Source: Syncephalis fuscata (lineage: Eukaryota; Zoopagomycota; Zoopagomycetes; Zoopagales; Piptocephalidaceae). From it: DNA of 64,000 nt. The stretch is taken from the NCBI GenBank assembly GCA_025786725.1, contig JAHLTZ010000002.1:930001-994000 (forward strand), written 5' to 3'. A program made the position numbers and the translations under genes. Under the pieces are notes generated by a model. That model had not been told where the DNA came from. It worked only from the letters and a program-made list of their open reading frames with translations, and did not search any database. This document shows, in pieces, positions 12,557 to 23,617 of the stretch (its first letter is position 1; each line of letters starts with the position of its first letter).

Positions 12557-14415
12557 ATGTCGTCCAATAGCCATAATAATCATGGTACTTTCAATAATGC
12601 CTTTTTATTTTTAAATGAAGAGGAAAATAGAACAGCTACAGAAACTCGTTTACCGAACCGTTGCTCTACACCGCCAGCCGAGGAGAAAGAAACGGCTCGA
12701 CAGTTATTTGCACTGGCATTACGGGTACGTGATCTACTTGTACTGGCCGATACAGCTACAGTGGCAGAATGGCGCTCGACTGAATTGGTCGCATCATGGA
12801 AGCTTGTAATACGTTTCACTCAAAAACTGGCTTGTTTATCAGCTGCTCAGCGCTGTGCGCTTTGTATCCAATTACGTCCACATCTTAAGCCAAGTACAAT
12901 ATGCAGCGATGAAAATACAATTCAACGTGATGGCGATAAGCGTGAAGATAACAATCCATCTGGTGACTTGGTAAATGGTGTAACATTTTGCGAGTTAAGT
13001 CAAGCCGACAAGACATTGCAACGTCGGCTATCGGCCAATAGTCATTTGCGTAACTGTCTTTATGACCAGCTCCAGCGATTAGCAAAAACATCAACTGATC
13101 AATTTCGTGAAGTAATAGTTATGAGTACTAGTATCAAATGTTATCTAACTGCAATGATGATAGGCTGCAATACCAGCTGTTTTAGCTGATTGGGTGAGTG
13201 ACTTTCAGGCAGAAATGCTAGTAGCATTTAGTGGTATTTATCAACAAGCAAATCATCTTAAACAGTAGGTATTATTGATAATAGAAAGATAATTTATTCA
13301 AACTAACGACAATAGAACGATGAAGCAGCGAGCGCTTATTTTGGAATTGGAGTATAATCTATCGCGTCATACATCAATGAAGCGGGCATCTGCTACAATG
13401 TTGGCCTGTCGAATGCTGACAGAGCATCGAGTACAATCTGCTGCAGCTGTAACATTGACAACAACATCTAACAACAACAATAGTAATTTGAATGAACCTG
13501 TAATAAACAATACATTATGTGGATTCATGCAAAAATTAGGCAGGCTTTTAGATCATTCACCAGACATTTTGGTAATAATAATAATAATAATAATAACAAT
13601 AGTTTATACAAAACTAATATAAAATTAAATAGGAAATTATTTTAATGACTCTTTCCATTGGAGAAAGTGATTTAGCGTTGAAGAACTGTGCATCAGTGCA
13701 TTGTTTAGAACCGAGTACTGAAACCATCACCGACAGTACACCCAAAGATCTTAATGATGACAATCGTCAGAATAGTAGTTTGAATACAAAAGCTGTTACA
13801 GCATTGGAAGATAAATCAACAAAGAAAGAGAAAAGATGTCATGTAGATTGGCAATCCTGTCGACAACAGTTACTCTATTGGCTATTAGCTCGATCAGATT
13901 CATGTAGTAGGCGTGTATATCAACTACACCCAGTTCTATTGGCCGAAGTAGCAGAGAGTCAACAGCCTTTTGCCAATGTCTATGCCGATCATTTATTAAA
14001 ACTAACGAATGCTCAGTTAGAAGCAGTTCCTTCATCATTGAATGTTACAGACGCCAATGCAGCATCTATACCATCTAGAACACATATGGTATATTTATTA
14101 CCCGGCATGATACCCACTACTGGTTCTGCCGCGTTAATCTACGTTCCATTACGTGACTATTGGTGCTGTTTACTAACGAAGGGAGCACGGATGTGTCAAC
14201 TGATTTGTCATCGCTTTACTCAGTTGTGTAGCTTATCATTAGAATCGGCCAACGAAACAAATACTAACACTACTAATACTACTACTGATAGTAATAATAA
14301 TAATAATAGTAGTAGTAGTAGCCATAATAATGGTAGCTCTATGAACGATCAACCAACTACCAAGATGGCTGCTTCATTAAAGCAGTATCTTATTAATCTT
14401 GGATTAGATTTGTAA
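12557..14415 (+). CDS. Hypothetical 564-residue protein with Asn/Ser/Thr-rich tracts
   Basis: Four exons (12557-13111, 13164-13264, 13316-13571, 13633-14415) join in phase (1695 nt). Two of the introns are unusually short (about 50 nt) and two use GTAATA donors. The product is soluble and mostly helical in character, with Leu-rich stretches such as WKLVIRFTQKLACLS and WQSCRQQLLYWLLARSDS. Low-complexity Asn/Thr/Ser runs lie near residues 290-300 and 505-540, encoded by AAT/AGT repeats. I see no catalytic motif, signal peptide or membrane segment and do not recognise the family. The mix of helical blocks and polar linkers suggests a scaffold or repeat-type protein, but that is only an impression. 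Confidence 0.6.
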
Positions 14416-15069
14416 ATGTTATTTGCCATTTGTTTTCATACAATGATTAGTTTTTAGTATAATTAAAAATACTTAGCCATTTAATTAGTAAAAATATAGT
14501 AATAAATGCCGTGTTATAAATAAATGATTAATGCGATATTCTTGCTAGTTTTCCTATTAATTAAATTTGAATACATAAAATATAAAACAATGGAAAACAA
14601 GTAATTGAATGGCTATATTGCTATTTTTTATATGACAATATAACGATAACATAGATAGTAAATGATGAATGACCATGTTATGACAATCACTATAGCATTA
14701 ATAGGTGGCTCAATGACGAATAACAATTAACACATCACTATTAGTAAATAATAATAATAGAGGATATGTAAAATGGCAATAATGTTGTGTGTTTGTAAGC
14801 ATATCATTATGATGCATTAACTAATGCGCAAAAAGATGTAAAATTAGTCAATATCCTGATAAATTTGTCTTGTTTTCAAACAGTCCTTAGCTTGAACGAT
14901 TATTGGAGCTAACCAGCTACCAATCATCCACGGTTCTTTTTTTAGACTCGATAGAATGTGGCACGTGTCTATACAACTCAGGTTATAAATCCACTTTTTA
15001 ATTGGACCACCGCTCTCATTTACTCCCATCTTATCTATATTTTCGTTTTGTTCTAAATTGTCTATCAGT
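14416..15069. other. AT-rich intergenic spacer
   Basis: About 650 bp between two plus-strand genes. AATTAAAA and AATAAA signals lie close to the upstream stop. No gene is supported. Confidence 0.5.
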
Positions 15070-16523
15070 ATGTTGTTGCAGACTTGGAATTTGCGTTCAC
15101 TTATTCACGCATGTAAAGCACGCTGCTTTAATATACATGTCGTTATACTTTTAACCTTTCTTACAGCTAGCATATTAATTGTTATTACTCAGATACACAC
15201 ACTAATTGAACGCAGAGGAAAATTAGTAAATGATGTTCCATTTTTTGATGTACCTCTATTTACAGCAAAAGAGCTGATAACTGCACCGGATGCTATTAGA
15301 CTGGATTCGGCCGCGCAATTATTACCTACGGATTTCACGGTGACCAAGTCGCATGAGGAACGTGATAGCGTGGTGGTAGTCCGTAACCTTTGTCTGAATT
15401 CACAGTATGGTCTTTTTAGAATCGTTGATAATAATGGTGATTCTAAAAAAATACCTACAGCAAATATTGTGACAGCAGGCGACTCTTACGATAGCTACTT
15501 TCAAACATCGACCGTAACCGTTAATGAGTTTGATGGGATGCGTAGCTTTTACGAACATAATGGCTACTCTAACCATTTTGTGCTGCTAAATGAAACCACC
15601 TTCTTTCTTATGGAAACGTACTTTCCAAGCCACTATTCGCATTTCTTGGTCAATAACCTTATTCCATTATTAGAGGTGCTAAACTGGCACTATTCTCCAG
15701 AAAAAGACCGTCTCCAGTATACAACTACACTAGGCTGGATGAAAACACGCCGCCATCTTTATATTCATGATAGAGAACTTCAAAAAGAAAAGTCGGATAT
15801 TTTAAAGGGATTGACTTTAAACGTATTTATCGCAATAATGCATCATTGCTACCTAAAGGCACCACCGTTTGCTACAACAACGCCGTACTTGGGCTTAATA
15901 GTACTTGTCCCGTAGGTGGATGTGCCAAAATACCCGACCCAGCTTTGGGCACGTATACATCCCTGCGTCGATTGGTACGTGGACATTTTTTGAGCCATGA
16001 CATGGTAAAGCAATTAGAAGTTAGCGATGCAGCTGCCATGAAATCAAAGAAGCTTGCCAACGGGCAACGGCCTCGTGTTGTTGTTGTTCAGCGTAAAGGT
16101 ACGCGCGCCTTTCTCAATCTGGACAAAATACATACCATGTTAGATGGATTAGACGTTGAGGCGAAGTTTGTTGAACTCGAAGGGTACAACATGCAGCAGC
16201 AGGTTGAATTATTCTCCAATACCGATATATTAATAGCCGTCCATGGCAACGCTATAGGCAATCTGTTTTGGATGCCTCCTAGTGCGCTTATTATTGAAAT
16301 CTGGCAATATGGATGGGAATCAAACTGGTTCAAGTATATTGCTGATCAATTGGTTGATGAGCGCAATCTACAACATCAAGTTATTTCGTGTAGCCTTCCA
16401 GAATGCGCTTTGCCAAGTCAGCGCGATCCTTCGTTTGATGCTAAAAATCGTGCAGTATATGCTCCTTTAGATAAACTAAAGAAATCGCTTACTGATCACG
16501 GTGTTAAATTAAAGCTGCAATAA
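15070..16523 (+). CDS. Family 61 glycosyltransferase, type II membrane protein; one frame break
   Basis: Single-exon gene. A short cytosolic N-terminus is followed by a signal-anchor (HVVILLTFLTASILIVITQI, about residues 25-45), as in Golgi type II glycosyltransferases. The C-terminal half holds the GT61 signature region: RVVVVQRKGTRAFLN, then VELEGYNMQQQVELFSNTDILIAVHGNAIGNLFWMPP and IEIWQYG. The Golgi setting and transfer of a sugar onto glycans are inferred from the family; donor and acceptor are unknown. The frame jumps between about 15800 and 15846, next to a GGG run, as if one base were missing. The two halves then read as one protein of about 484 residues. The 5' in-frame TTG at 15058 is ignored in favour of the ATG at 15070. 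Confidence 0.82.
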
Positions 16524-16708
16524 AGTAGTTTAATATTTTATTTTATTAATCATTATCAAAATACACAATTACATAAACTACTGTTTAGTTAAAATAGATT
16601 ATAGTCACAATAGTATGTTTATTTGTTGTAAACTAAAACAGAGCTATGGTATAACAATTTATTGAATAAGCAATAGTATTTGAAATGATGTTTGGGAATA
16701 TGTGCAAT

Positions 16709-19406
16709 TTATGGAGGTGCATGCGCATCTAAAAATGAGCCGTGACCAAAGGAAGGAATGATTGGCTGGGGCAAGTTGATCGAAACCAATTCAATCATAT
16801 TCGATGCGTCAATAATGACTAATGAACTGGTATGGCGACTAGCATCATAAACGATAGTCAACAGCACACCATCATCCTCTTGTTCCGAAATAAACACCTC
16901 AGTACGATCGACATCAACATGACGATTGGGTACAAAGATTGGCTCGCTCGGATAGCAATTAGGACGTTGCCAAAAGGCTGATGTAATACGTCCATCCAAA
17001 TCCTATTAGTAAATAATCAACATTACAATATTAATATTATAAATTAATTAAATTTAAATAAACAATTGCTTACTGCTTTAACAATGGTATCCCACAGCGA
17101 ACCAGCTCGATTGGATGCTACTAATGATGTGCTTACGCCGTAAACATAGCGATACGAACTACCAATATAACGTGGATTGACACAAGGTAGTTCCATACAC
17201 GCATCTAGCATACGATCGTAGTAACACGGACTTGCTTGATAGGCACCTGGAGCCAGCACAGTGATGCGTGTACGTTCCTCGCCAAGTCGCATCAAATCAT
17301 ATCGTCTTACCTCTCCCACTGGTAGTTGAGAGGCACGCTCTGGATTACGTAGATTTTCAAGTACAAGATGGCGTGTAATAGCATCATCTTCGTAGCAAAT
17401 CATATCTACTTGGATACCATCGATTTCGTCTTCAAAGGCATTCACATGATGCAATCTATATTCATCGTATATTCATTGGTTAATTGGTTATTTGTTAGCA
17501 TTCTAGTATATACATGCATATAAATATACTTACGAAAAACAAGCATCTGCCTTGTAAGAACCAATTAATTGACGTTCAGCTCTGGAAATAACGTAGAATG
17601 TTGTCTTTTCCTCCGGGTAATAGGTAAGCGAGTCGAGTAGCGATGAGCCCCAATAGTACTTAATACCCGACATATTTCCAAAGAACGGGAATATAACCAG
17701 AATAATATAGCGTGGCGTAATAGCAAAGCTATGTACAAGTGACGGACGTGGATGATTAACAGTGAATATCTTCTGTCCAGCCGATTTACCATCTCGAGTC
17801 GATAGAGCAATACAATGATAGTCAGTGCTATTATAACCAACATCCATAGTTATCGTGAACAACTCGCCCGTACGAGTATCAAATCGAGAATGCGGAGTAG
17901 CTTGCGCGCCTTTAAAAGCCGGATTTAACATTTCCCATGAAAATATCTTTTTTGGTGTTAGATCACGTGGATCAAGCTGTTGGATAAGATTTGACTGATT
18001 CTGCGTGTAGATGAATTCAGTTTGACCAAATAGCGGAAACCGTGTATGAATCATGGCACCGCACGCTTCAGCATCAGCCTTTGGCTTTTTGGGCGCTGAT
18101 CGTAATAAACCGGCAAAGAAACTTTGGTTGGTATCACTACGGAATAGTGTACCTGGTCGATCTGGTTGATAGCCACCATTCTCACGAATTTTCGATTCTA
18201 GCTTACGAGCTGTAATACGGCTACGATAATGTACAGCATTGCGACGACCATCAATTTCAAGCTTTTGTACTAGCGGTATACTAATAAATCAATTGTATTA
18301 GTAGATAAAATAAATAATATAGAGTGTAGCTATTTACGTGTCAAACCAATGGCCAAACGAATAATAACTATAGAAATATATTATTATTAATAATGTGGTT
18401 GAGTTAATTAATTAATTAGCTAATTGCTATTTATTTCTTACCGAGTTTCTGAACCATTTTCTCCTTGCCGTGTATAAGATACGTCAAAAATACCTGGACC
18501 CACGGTAAATAGATCACCTTGAATCCATTTGGGTATTTCACCAGAAGTAATATTTAATTGAGTTACTTGAAGTACTTCTTTACTATTTACAAATCCCTAT
18601 TGTCCATTAATTAGTAATAAATTCTTAAGTTACTAATTAGTATATATATATTACTTTGGCATGTGTAGGAGGTGCCGATATTCTTGGCACTGATTCCTGT
18701 CGAGCATGCAGTACTGGAGTCGCTGCTCTTATAGCTGAGCTTGCCGCTATTGCTGACAGTGTACTTTTAGATGCATTATTATTATTACTATTATTAGTCT
18801 CTTTGTTCGTTGTTTCTTCAACAACAATCGCCATACTATCTGTTTTATTTTCTACTATTGTAGACTGCGACTGAGGCTTTGACAGTGTCCCACTTGTCGA
18901 TATAATTGATTCATCTTCCAATACTTCTACAACCTCCTCTGTCATCATAAGTGTTTTTGTAGTTGTTGTCGTTGTCGTTGTCGTTGTCGTCTTTTTCTCG
19001 GATCCGGCTGAGTAGATTGAACTCATACCATCAACCATGACCGATGCTTGTGAAATGCGTTCCCAGTCTGTTTCTGAATTAGACGGTGACGATATCGGCA
19101 GTCCCGTCGATCCTGAAGTTGCCAGCAGGCGCTTTCCACCCTCCATTGCTTCATGTTCATGTTTTGTATCCAATAATGAATTGGGCGTTTCCAATGGCTC
19201 TGCACTATCCACAGTCGAACCAATTGAATGTGTATCTTCATAGTGATTGTAGACTTAGTCGCATGAACTTCTTCAATTTGCTTAAACTCGGCCTTTGTGC
19301 TTAAAGGCGGCGGTAGTGGTGGCCTAGTCATCACTAGGTCCTCGTCATCTCCACTATCGCCATCATTGGTTGCGGTGTGGCGGAGTAGTGCGCTTTCGAC
19401 AGACAT
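16709..19406 (-). CDS. Carotenoid cleavage oxygenase with long polar N-terminus; one frame break
   Basis: RPE65/carotenoid oxygenase family, minus strand. The catalytic part is in five exons after a first exon ending at 18655. Visible landmarks: IPKWIQGDLFTVGPG, YYSFGHWFD, and the four iron-ligand histidine regions (ATPHSRFD, VHSFAIT, HHVNAFED and FGHGSF near the C-terminus). All four histidines are present. The family splits carotenoids to apocarotenoids; in Mucoromycota such enzymes feed trisporoid signalling. The N-terminal 240 or so residues are unlike the family: acidic, Ser/Thr/Asn-rich, with a run of eleven threonines near 18960. Within this part the frame changes at about 19240-19260 as if a base were missing. 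Alternatively translation starts at 19212 (MDSAEPLETP) and the upstream frame is noncoding. Confidence 0.85.
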
Positions 19407-20249
19407 ATCGCCAAATGAAAAATATTGTATAATTTATTTACTGGATGCTTAAAAAGAAGTTAAAAGAATGCGAAAATAGGCTACGCAATAACTCAAATAA
19501 ACGAATAAAGAAAGGCCAAAGGAGTGATGGTGGTGGTGGTGTTGCAAAAGGAAGTAAAGTAGGCGGAGTGGTAAAAATAAACGGATATTGATCAAACATT
19601 CATTTATGGCGAACTATTTCTATAATAGTAATAATGGTAGATTTAAATTAATGTGATTATATTTCATTGTATTTTATCACCACCATAAAAGTAGTTTTAA
19701 ATGCCAATGTAATTGGTTTATAGTGTAATAATAATAATAACAATAATAACAATAACAATAATAACTATAGCGACGATGAAACGCGCAAGTCGCCTTTGTT
19801 GCATGCATTTGCTTTTCATATGATCAACATTACTAGAATCAATATCGTCTCTTCCTTTGCCAAATGTTTATTAATATTTATTTTGTACCAAACACGCTCA
19901 GTTGTTATTCTACTTGATTGTTTTAACAAATCGATATCATTACAAAGCTTTTTACTATTGTTATCTGTATTCTTTTCTCGGTTTTATAATCAATACAACC
20001 ATTATGGATGCCAAAACAAAATCGGTCCGTTTTAATGCTATTGAACAACCACTTAAACTTGTTTAGAAATTAAAGTTGAAACTAATGTTAATATAATGAG
20101 GAAAATTAAACAACAATTTGATGAAAGTTTAGACTTGAAGAGAAGATTAGAAATAATGCGACAGTGAAGAAGAAGCCTGATCTTTCCAACTATTAATGGT
20201 CAACGTATCCAAGAAACTGGCACTGATGGTACTAATAAATTATTAGTTC

Positions 20250-20445
20250 AGCATATTTTAAGTATATATTCGGCGAGAATAAAGACCATTTGATAACTAC
20301 ACCGTTTAGTCCATTTATATATAAAAGTTCCAGCCAGTGCTCCGGTTTATTCAGCTCTTAATTGGTGGATTCATTATATTAACAACAAACTCGTATTTAT
20401 TTGTACAAACTAAGCTATATAAACATGTAGTAACAAACACATGAT
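20250..20445 (+). pseudogene. Degenerate copy of the last exon of the 59223-60888 secreted-protein gene
   Basis: Base-by-base reading against 60690-60890 shows clear similarity over the whole exon, including the sequence before it (catattttaagtatata against catatattttaggtatat). Shared landmarks are GAATAAAGACCATTTG, TTATTCAGCTCTTAATTGGTGG and TAGTAACAAACACATG. This copy has an extra base near 20325, which shifts the frame, and stop codons where the other copy has TAC and CAA. No matching signal-peptide exon is evident upstream. I call it a relic. Confidence 0.7.
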
Positions 20446-21207
20446 TTTATTCAATTATAAAATAATGAGTAAAACATTACTAGATCAGCGTGTACTGTAG
20501 GTTGTACATTCTATACAGCTATTTTATAATTCAATAATCCATATTTAAAACAACTTATAAATATAAATATACGCACACTAATATATATATATTTATAACT
20601 TGTAATCTATTTATAATATGCTGTGTTATTAGAATATCCTATCGTGTAGCAGTTTTGATTAAATATGCTTAACTAGTTTTATAGCTATAATTACCATGCA
20701 ATGAATATGTAACGGAGTTAGGGTAATCCATCACACAAAATGTCTGCGTCGATGGAAGGAAGAGAACAGATTTGTTTTACTCTTGCATATTCATAAAACA
20801 AATAACCTGGTTTTCTTACAAATATATCTATTATTAAATGTATAAGTCTGATTAGTAAAAGGCGCTAAGCCGTAACAATGAACGAATTAGTCATAGTTGA
20901 TTAGTAGTTACTATGTTGCGCGTACATTCTGCCGTTATAGACATCATTCAATAGTTCGGACAAGTTTTGCCGAATAATTAGCTCAAGTCCGAAAGCAAAT
21001 GCAAGCAATTTAATTTAACCGATAAAACAATCCTTTAGTAAGATATACACTTTTACAAGTGTTCATAGCATTGCGCTTTATGGTGAAGGCAAAAGCCAGG
21101 AAACTTATAAATCGGACTAAAGTTACATATCTATTCCAAAGTATACTTGTTTCTCCGCTGACCAAATATAGCAACTGACTATCCACTTACTCGCTTCTTT
21201 CTTCCCT

Positions 21208-21223
21208 CTCTCTCTCTCTCTCT
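21208..21223. repeat. CT dinucleotide run upstream of UGDH
   Basis: Pyrimidine-rich (CT)n tract about 60 bp before the UGDH ATG. It probably lies in the promoter or 5' leader. Confidence 0.6.
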
Positions 21224-21278
21224 TGCTCCTACTACTACTGTTTTCAGCACTTTTCTTTCGTTCATTCTACTTTACAAT

Positions 21279-22954
21279 ATGTCCCAACAATTCACTACAA
21301 AAGTGTGCTGTATCGGTGCCGGTTATGTGGGTAAGTAATACACTTTATTATTATTACTATGCCGAACTGTCATTAACACCAACTATAGGTGGACCTACGT
21401 GTGCTGTTATTGCCAAACAGTGTCCAGACATCAAAGTTACTATTGTTGACATTAATCCCCAACGTATTGCTGCATGGAATTCAGATGATAAGGATGAGCT
21501 GCCTATTTATGAGCCAGGCCTAAGCGAGTTGGTATTTGAATGCCGTGGCCGCAATCTATTCTTCTCAACCGACGTCGATGCTGCTATACTTGAGTCTGAT
21601 ATCATTTTCGTCTCGGTAAATACGCCCACCAAGAAGAATGGTGTTGGCAAAGGATACGCTGCTGATTTAAAGTAAGTTTATTTACAAAGTGTTTATTAAT
21701 AAGTGTATTAACCCATATTAATTATCTAACGTATTTACACATAGATATATTGAATCTGCCACTCGTCGTATTGCCGAGGTTGCTACAAGCAGTAAAATTG
21801 TTGTTGAAAAGTCAACAGTACCCTGCCGCACCGCCGAGTCTATGCGTACCATTCTTGAATCAAATTCACGTGCCGATATTCGTTTTGATATTTTATCTAA
21901 TCCTGAATTTCTTGCTGAAGGCACTGCCATTAACGATTTACTTAATCCAGACCGTGTGCTTATTGGTAGCTTGAGCACTAAGGAAGGTCTAGAAGCGCAA
22001 CGAGTGTTGGCCGATTTGTACGCTCGTTGGGTCCCACGTGAACGAGTCATTACTATGGGACTATGGTCATCTGAGCTATCAAAGCTGGTAAGTTGTCATC
22101 ATTATAGTGAATTTACAGCTAATTTACTAATTGATCGATCGATCGATTGCTTAATTAGGCGGCCAATGCTTTATTAGCCCAACGTATTTCAAGTATCAAT
22201 GCTCTTTCGGCCATTTGTGAAGCGACCGGTGCCGATGTTGATGAGGTAGCCTATGCTTGCGGCCTCGACTCACGTATTGGTCCAAAGTTCCTTAAATCCT
22301 CAGTGGGATTCGGTGGCTCTTGCTTCCAGAAGGATATTCTTAACTTGGCCTACCTAGCAGAATCACTTCATTTGCCGGTGGTTGCCGAATACTGGCGTCA
22401 AGTAGTCACTATGAACGAGCATCAAAAGCTTCGATTTGCAGAAAAGGTTGTTTCCTCTATGTTTAATACGATTAATGGCAAACGCATCGCTATACTTGGC
22501 TGGGCATTTAAAAAGGATACTGGTGATACTCGTGAAAGTCCAGCAATCACGGTAGCCGAAGCGCTCTTAATTGAAGGAGCCCAGTTACAAGTTTATGATC
22601 CAAAAGTATCAAGCATTCGTATGCTAATCGATTTAGCAGAACGTGAGACACTAGGCGATGAAACAGCCTGTAAGTTTTTAATACTGCATTAATAGTACCA
22701 ATATCTAATACTTTTATGAATACTTTATAGTGGCCAAATCCATTACTATGTGCCCAGATGCGTATACCGCAGTTAATGAGGCCGATGCTGTTGTTGTCTG
22801 CACCGAGTGGGATGAATTCCGTACTCTTGACTGGCAAGCTATTTATAACAGTATGCACAAGCCAGCGTTTGTCTTTGATGGCCGTCTTATTCTCGATGCT
22901 GCTGCATTGCGTGAAATTGGATTCCGTGTTGATACCATCGGTAAAAGTTCTTAA
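21279..22954 (+). CDS. UGDH: UDP-glucose 6-dehydrogenase
   Basis: Five exons (21279-21330, 21389-21671, 21745-22087, 22159-22669, 22731-22954) sum to 1413 nt, giving 470 residues, the usual length. The N-terminal Rossmann motif GAGYVGGPT binds NAD+. The active-site cysteine lies in [10 protein letters not shown]. The C-terminal NAD/UDP domain has [17 protein letters not shown]. The enzyme oxidises UDP-glucose to UDP-glucuronate in the cytosol, the precursor for glucuronic-acid polymers and UDP-xylose. The gene is found in Mucoromycota and related fungi and absent from budding yeast. Intron 1 splits the nucleotide-binding loop right after GYVG. A CT tract lies before the start. No damage is seen. 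Confidence 0.96.
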
Positions 22955-23617
22955 AGAGATGCATGTAAACGACATAAAATATTATTTTTATAATAAAATA
23001 GTGCTGAAGTATAACTAAAATAATATAATATATTTATTGCTAGAGTGTTATATAGCTGAATAGATACAATTAGACAAAAAGTGATAAACAGCTTTAATTT
23101 TTTGCTAAATAAACTGAATCTGTATTAAATTCATCACTTTAGTACAATAAAACATTAATATATCTAATTTATTAATTAAAGCGTATTTATACCTACTCAT
23201 AACACCCATTCGATAGTGTTGATTAACCAAAGATCAAATACTACATAATCAACAAATCTATAATTGGACTTCAACCGATCTATATTAAAAATACATAATT
23301 AATTGGATCAACTCACAAATCGTCAAAGGGTATTGGTTGACGTGTCACTTTCTCGTCACTCCGATGGCTTCCATGGTCGTTTTCACTCACTGCTAACTGT
23401 TGAAGATTATTGCCACTGCTACTCGTTCATCTTAAAGTATTGTGCTAATACTTGTCGTCATCTTTGCGTTTCGTCGTTTCTTTATTCTTCTTAACCAACC
23501 AAGAATTATTCGTTGACGAAGTAGTCGATTCGAACTGTTGTCGGCTGGTACCCGTGTATCTGTGCCAGTTTCTGTTCAATAGACCGCTTAAACGCGTCAT
23601 TTAAAGCAAAGATGCAT
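22955..23617. other. Spacer between UGDH and COPA
   Basis: About 660 bp, AT-rich on the UGDH side (polyadenylation-like AATAAAATA and ATAAAAC motifs) and less so near COPA. No gene is supported. Confidence 0.45.

Larger units (their letters stand above)
19407..21278. other. Intergenic region with a gene relic and a CT-rich promoter
   Basis: About 1.9 kb. ATA/ATAACA microsatellite tracts lie at 19726-19765, a degenerate secreted-protein exon at 20250-20445 (separate entry), and a CT run at 21205-21223 just before the UGDH start. No intact gene is seen. Confidence 0.5.
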
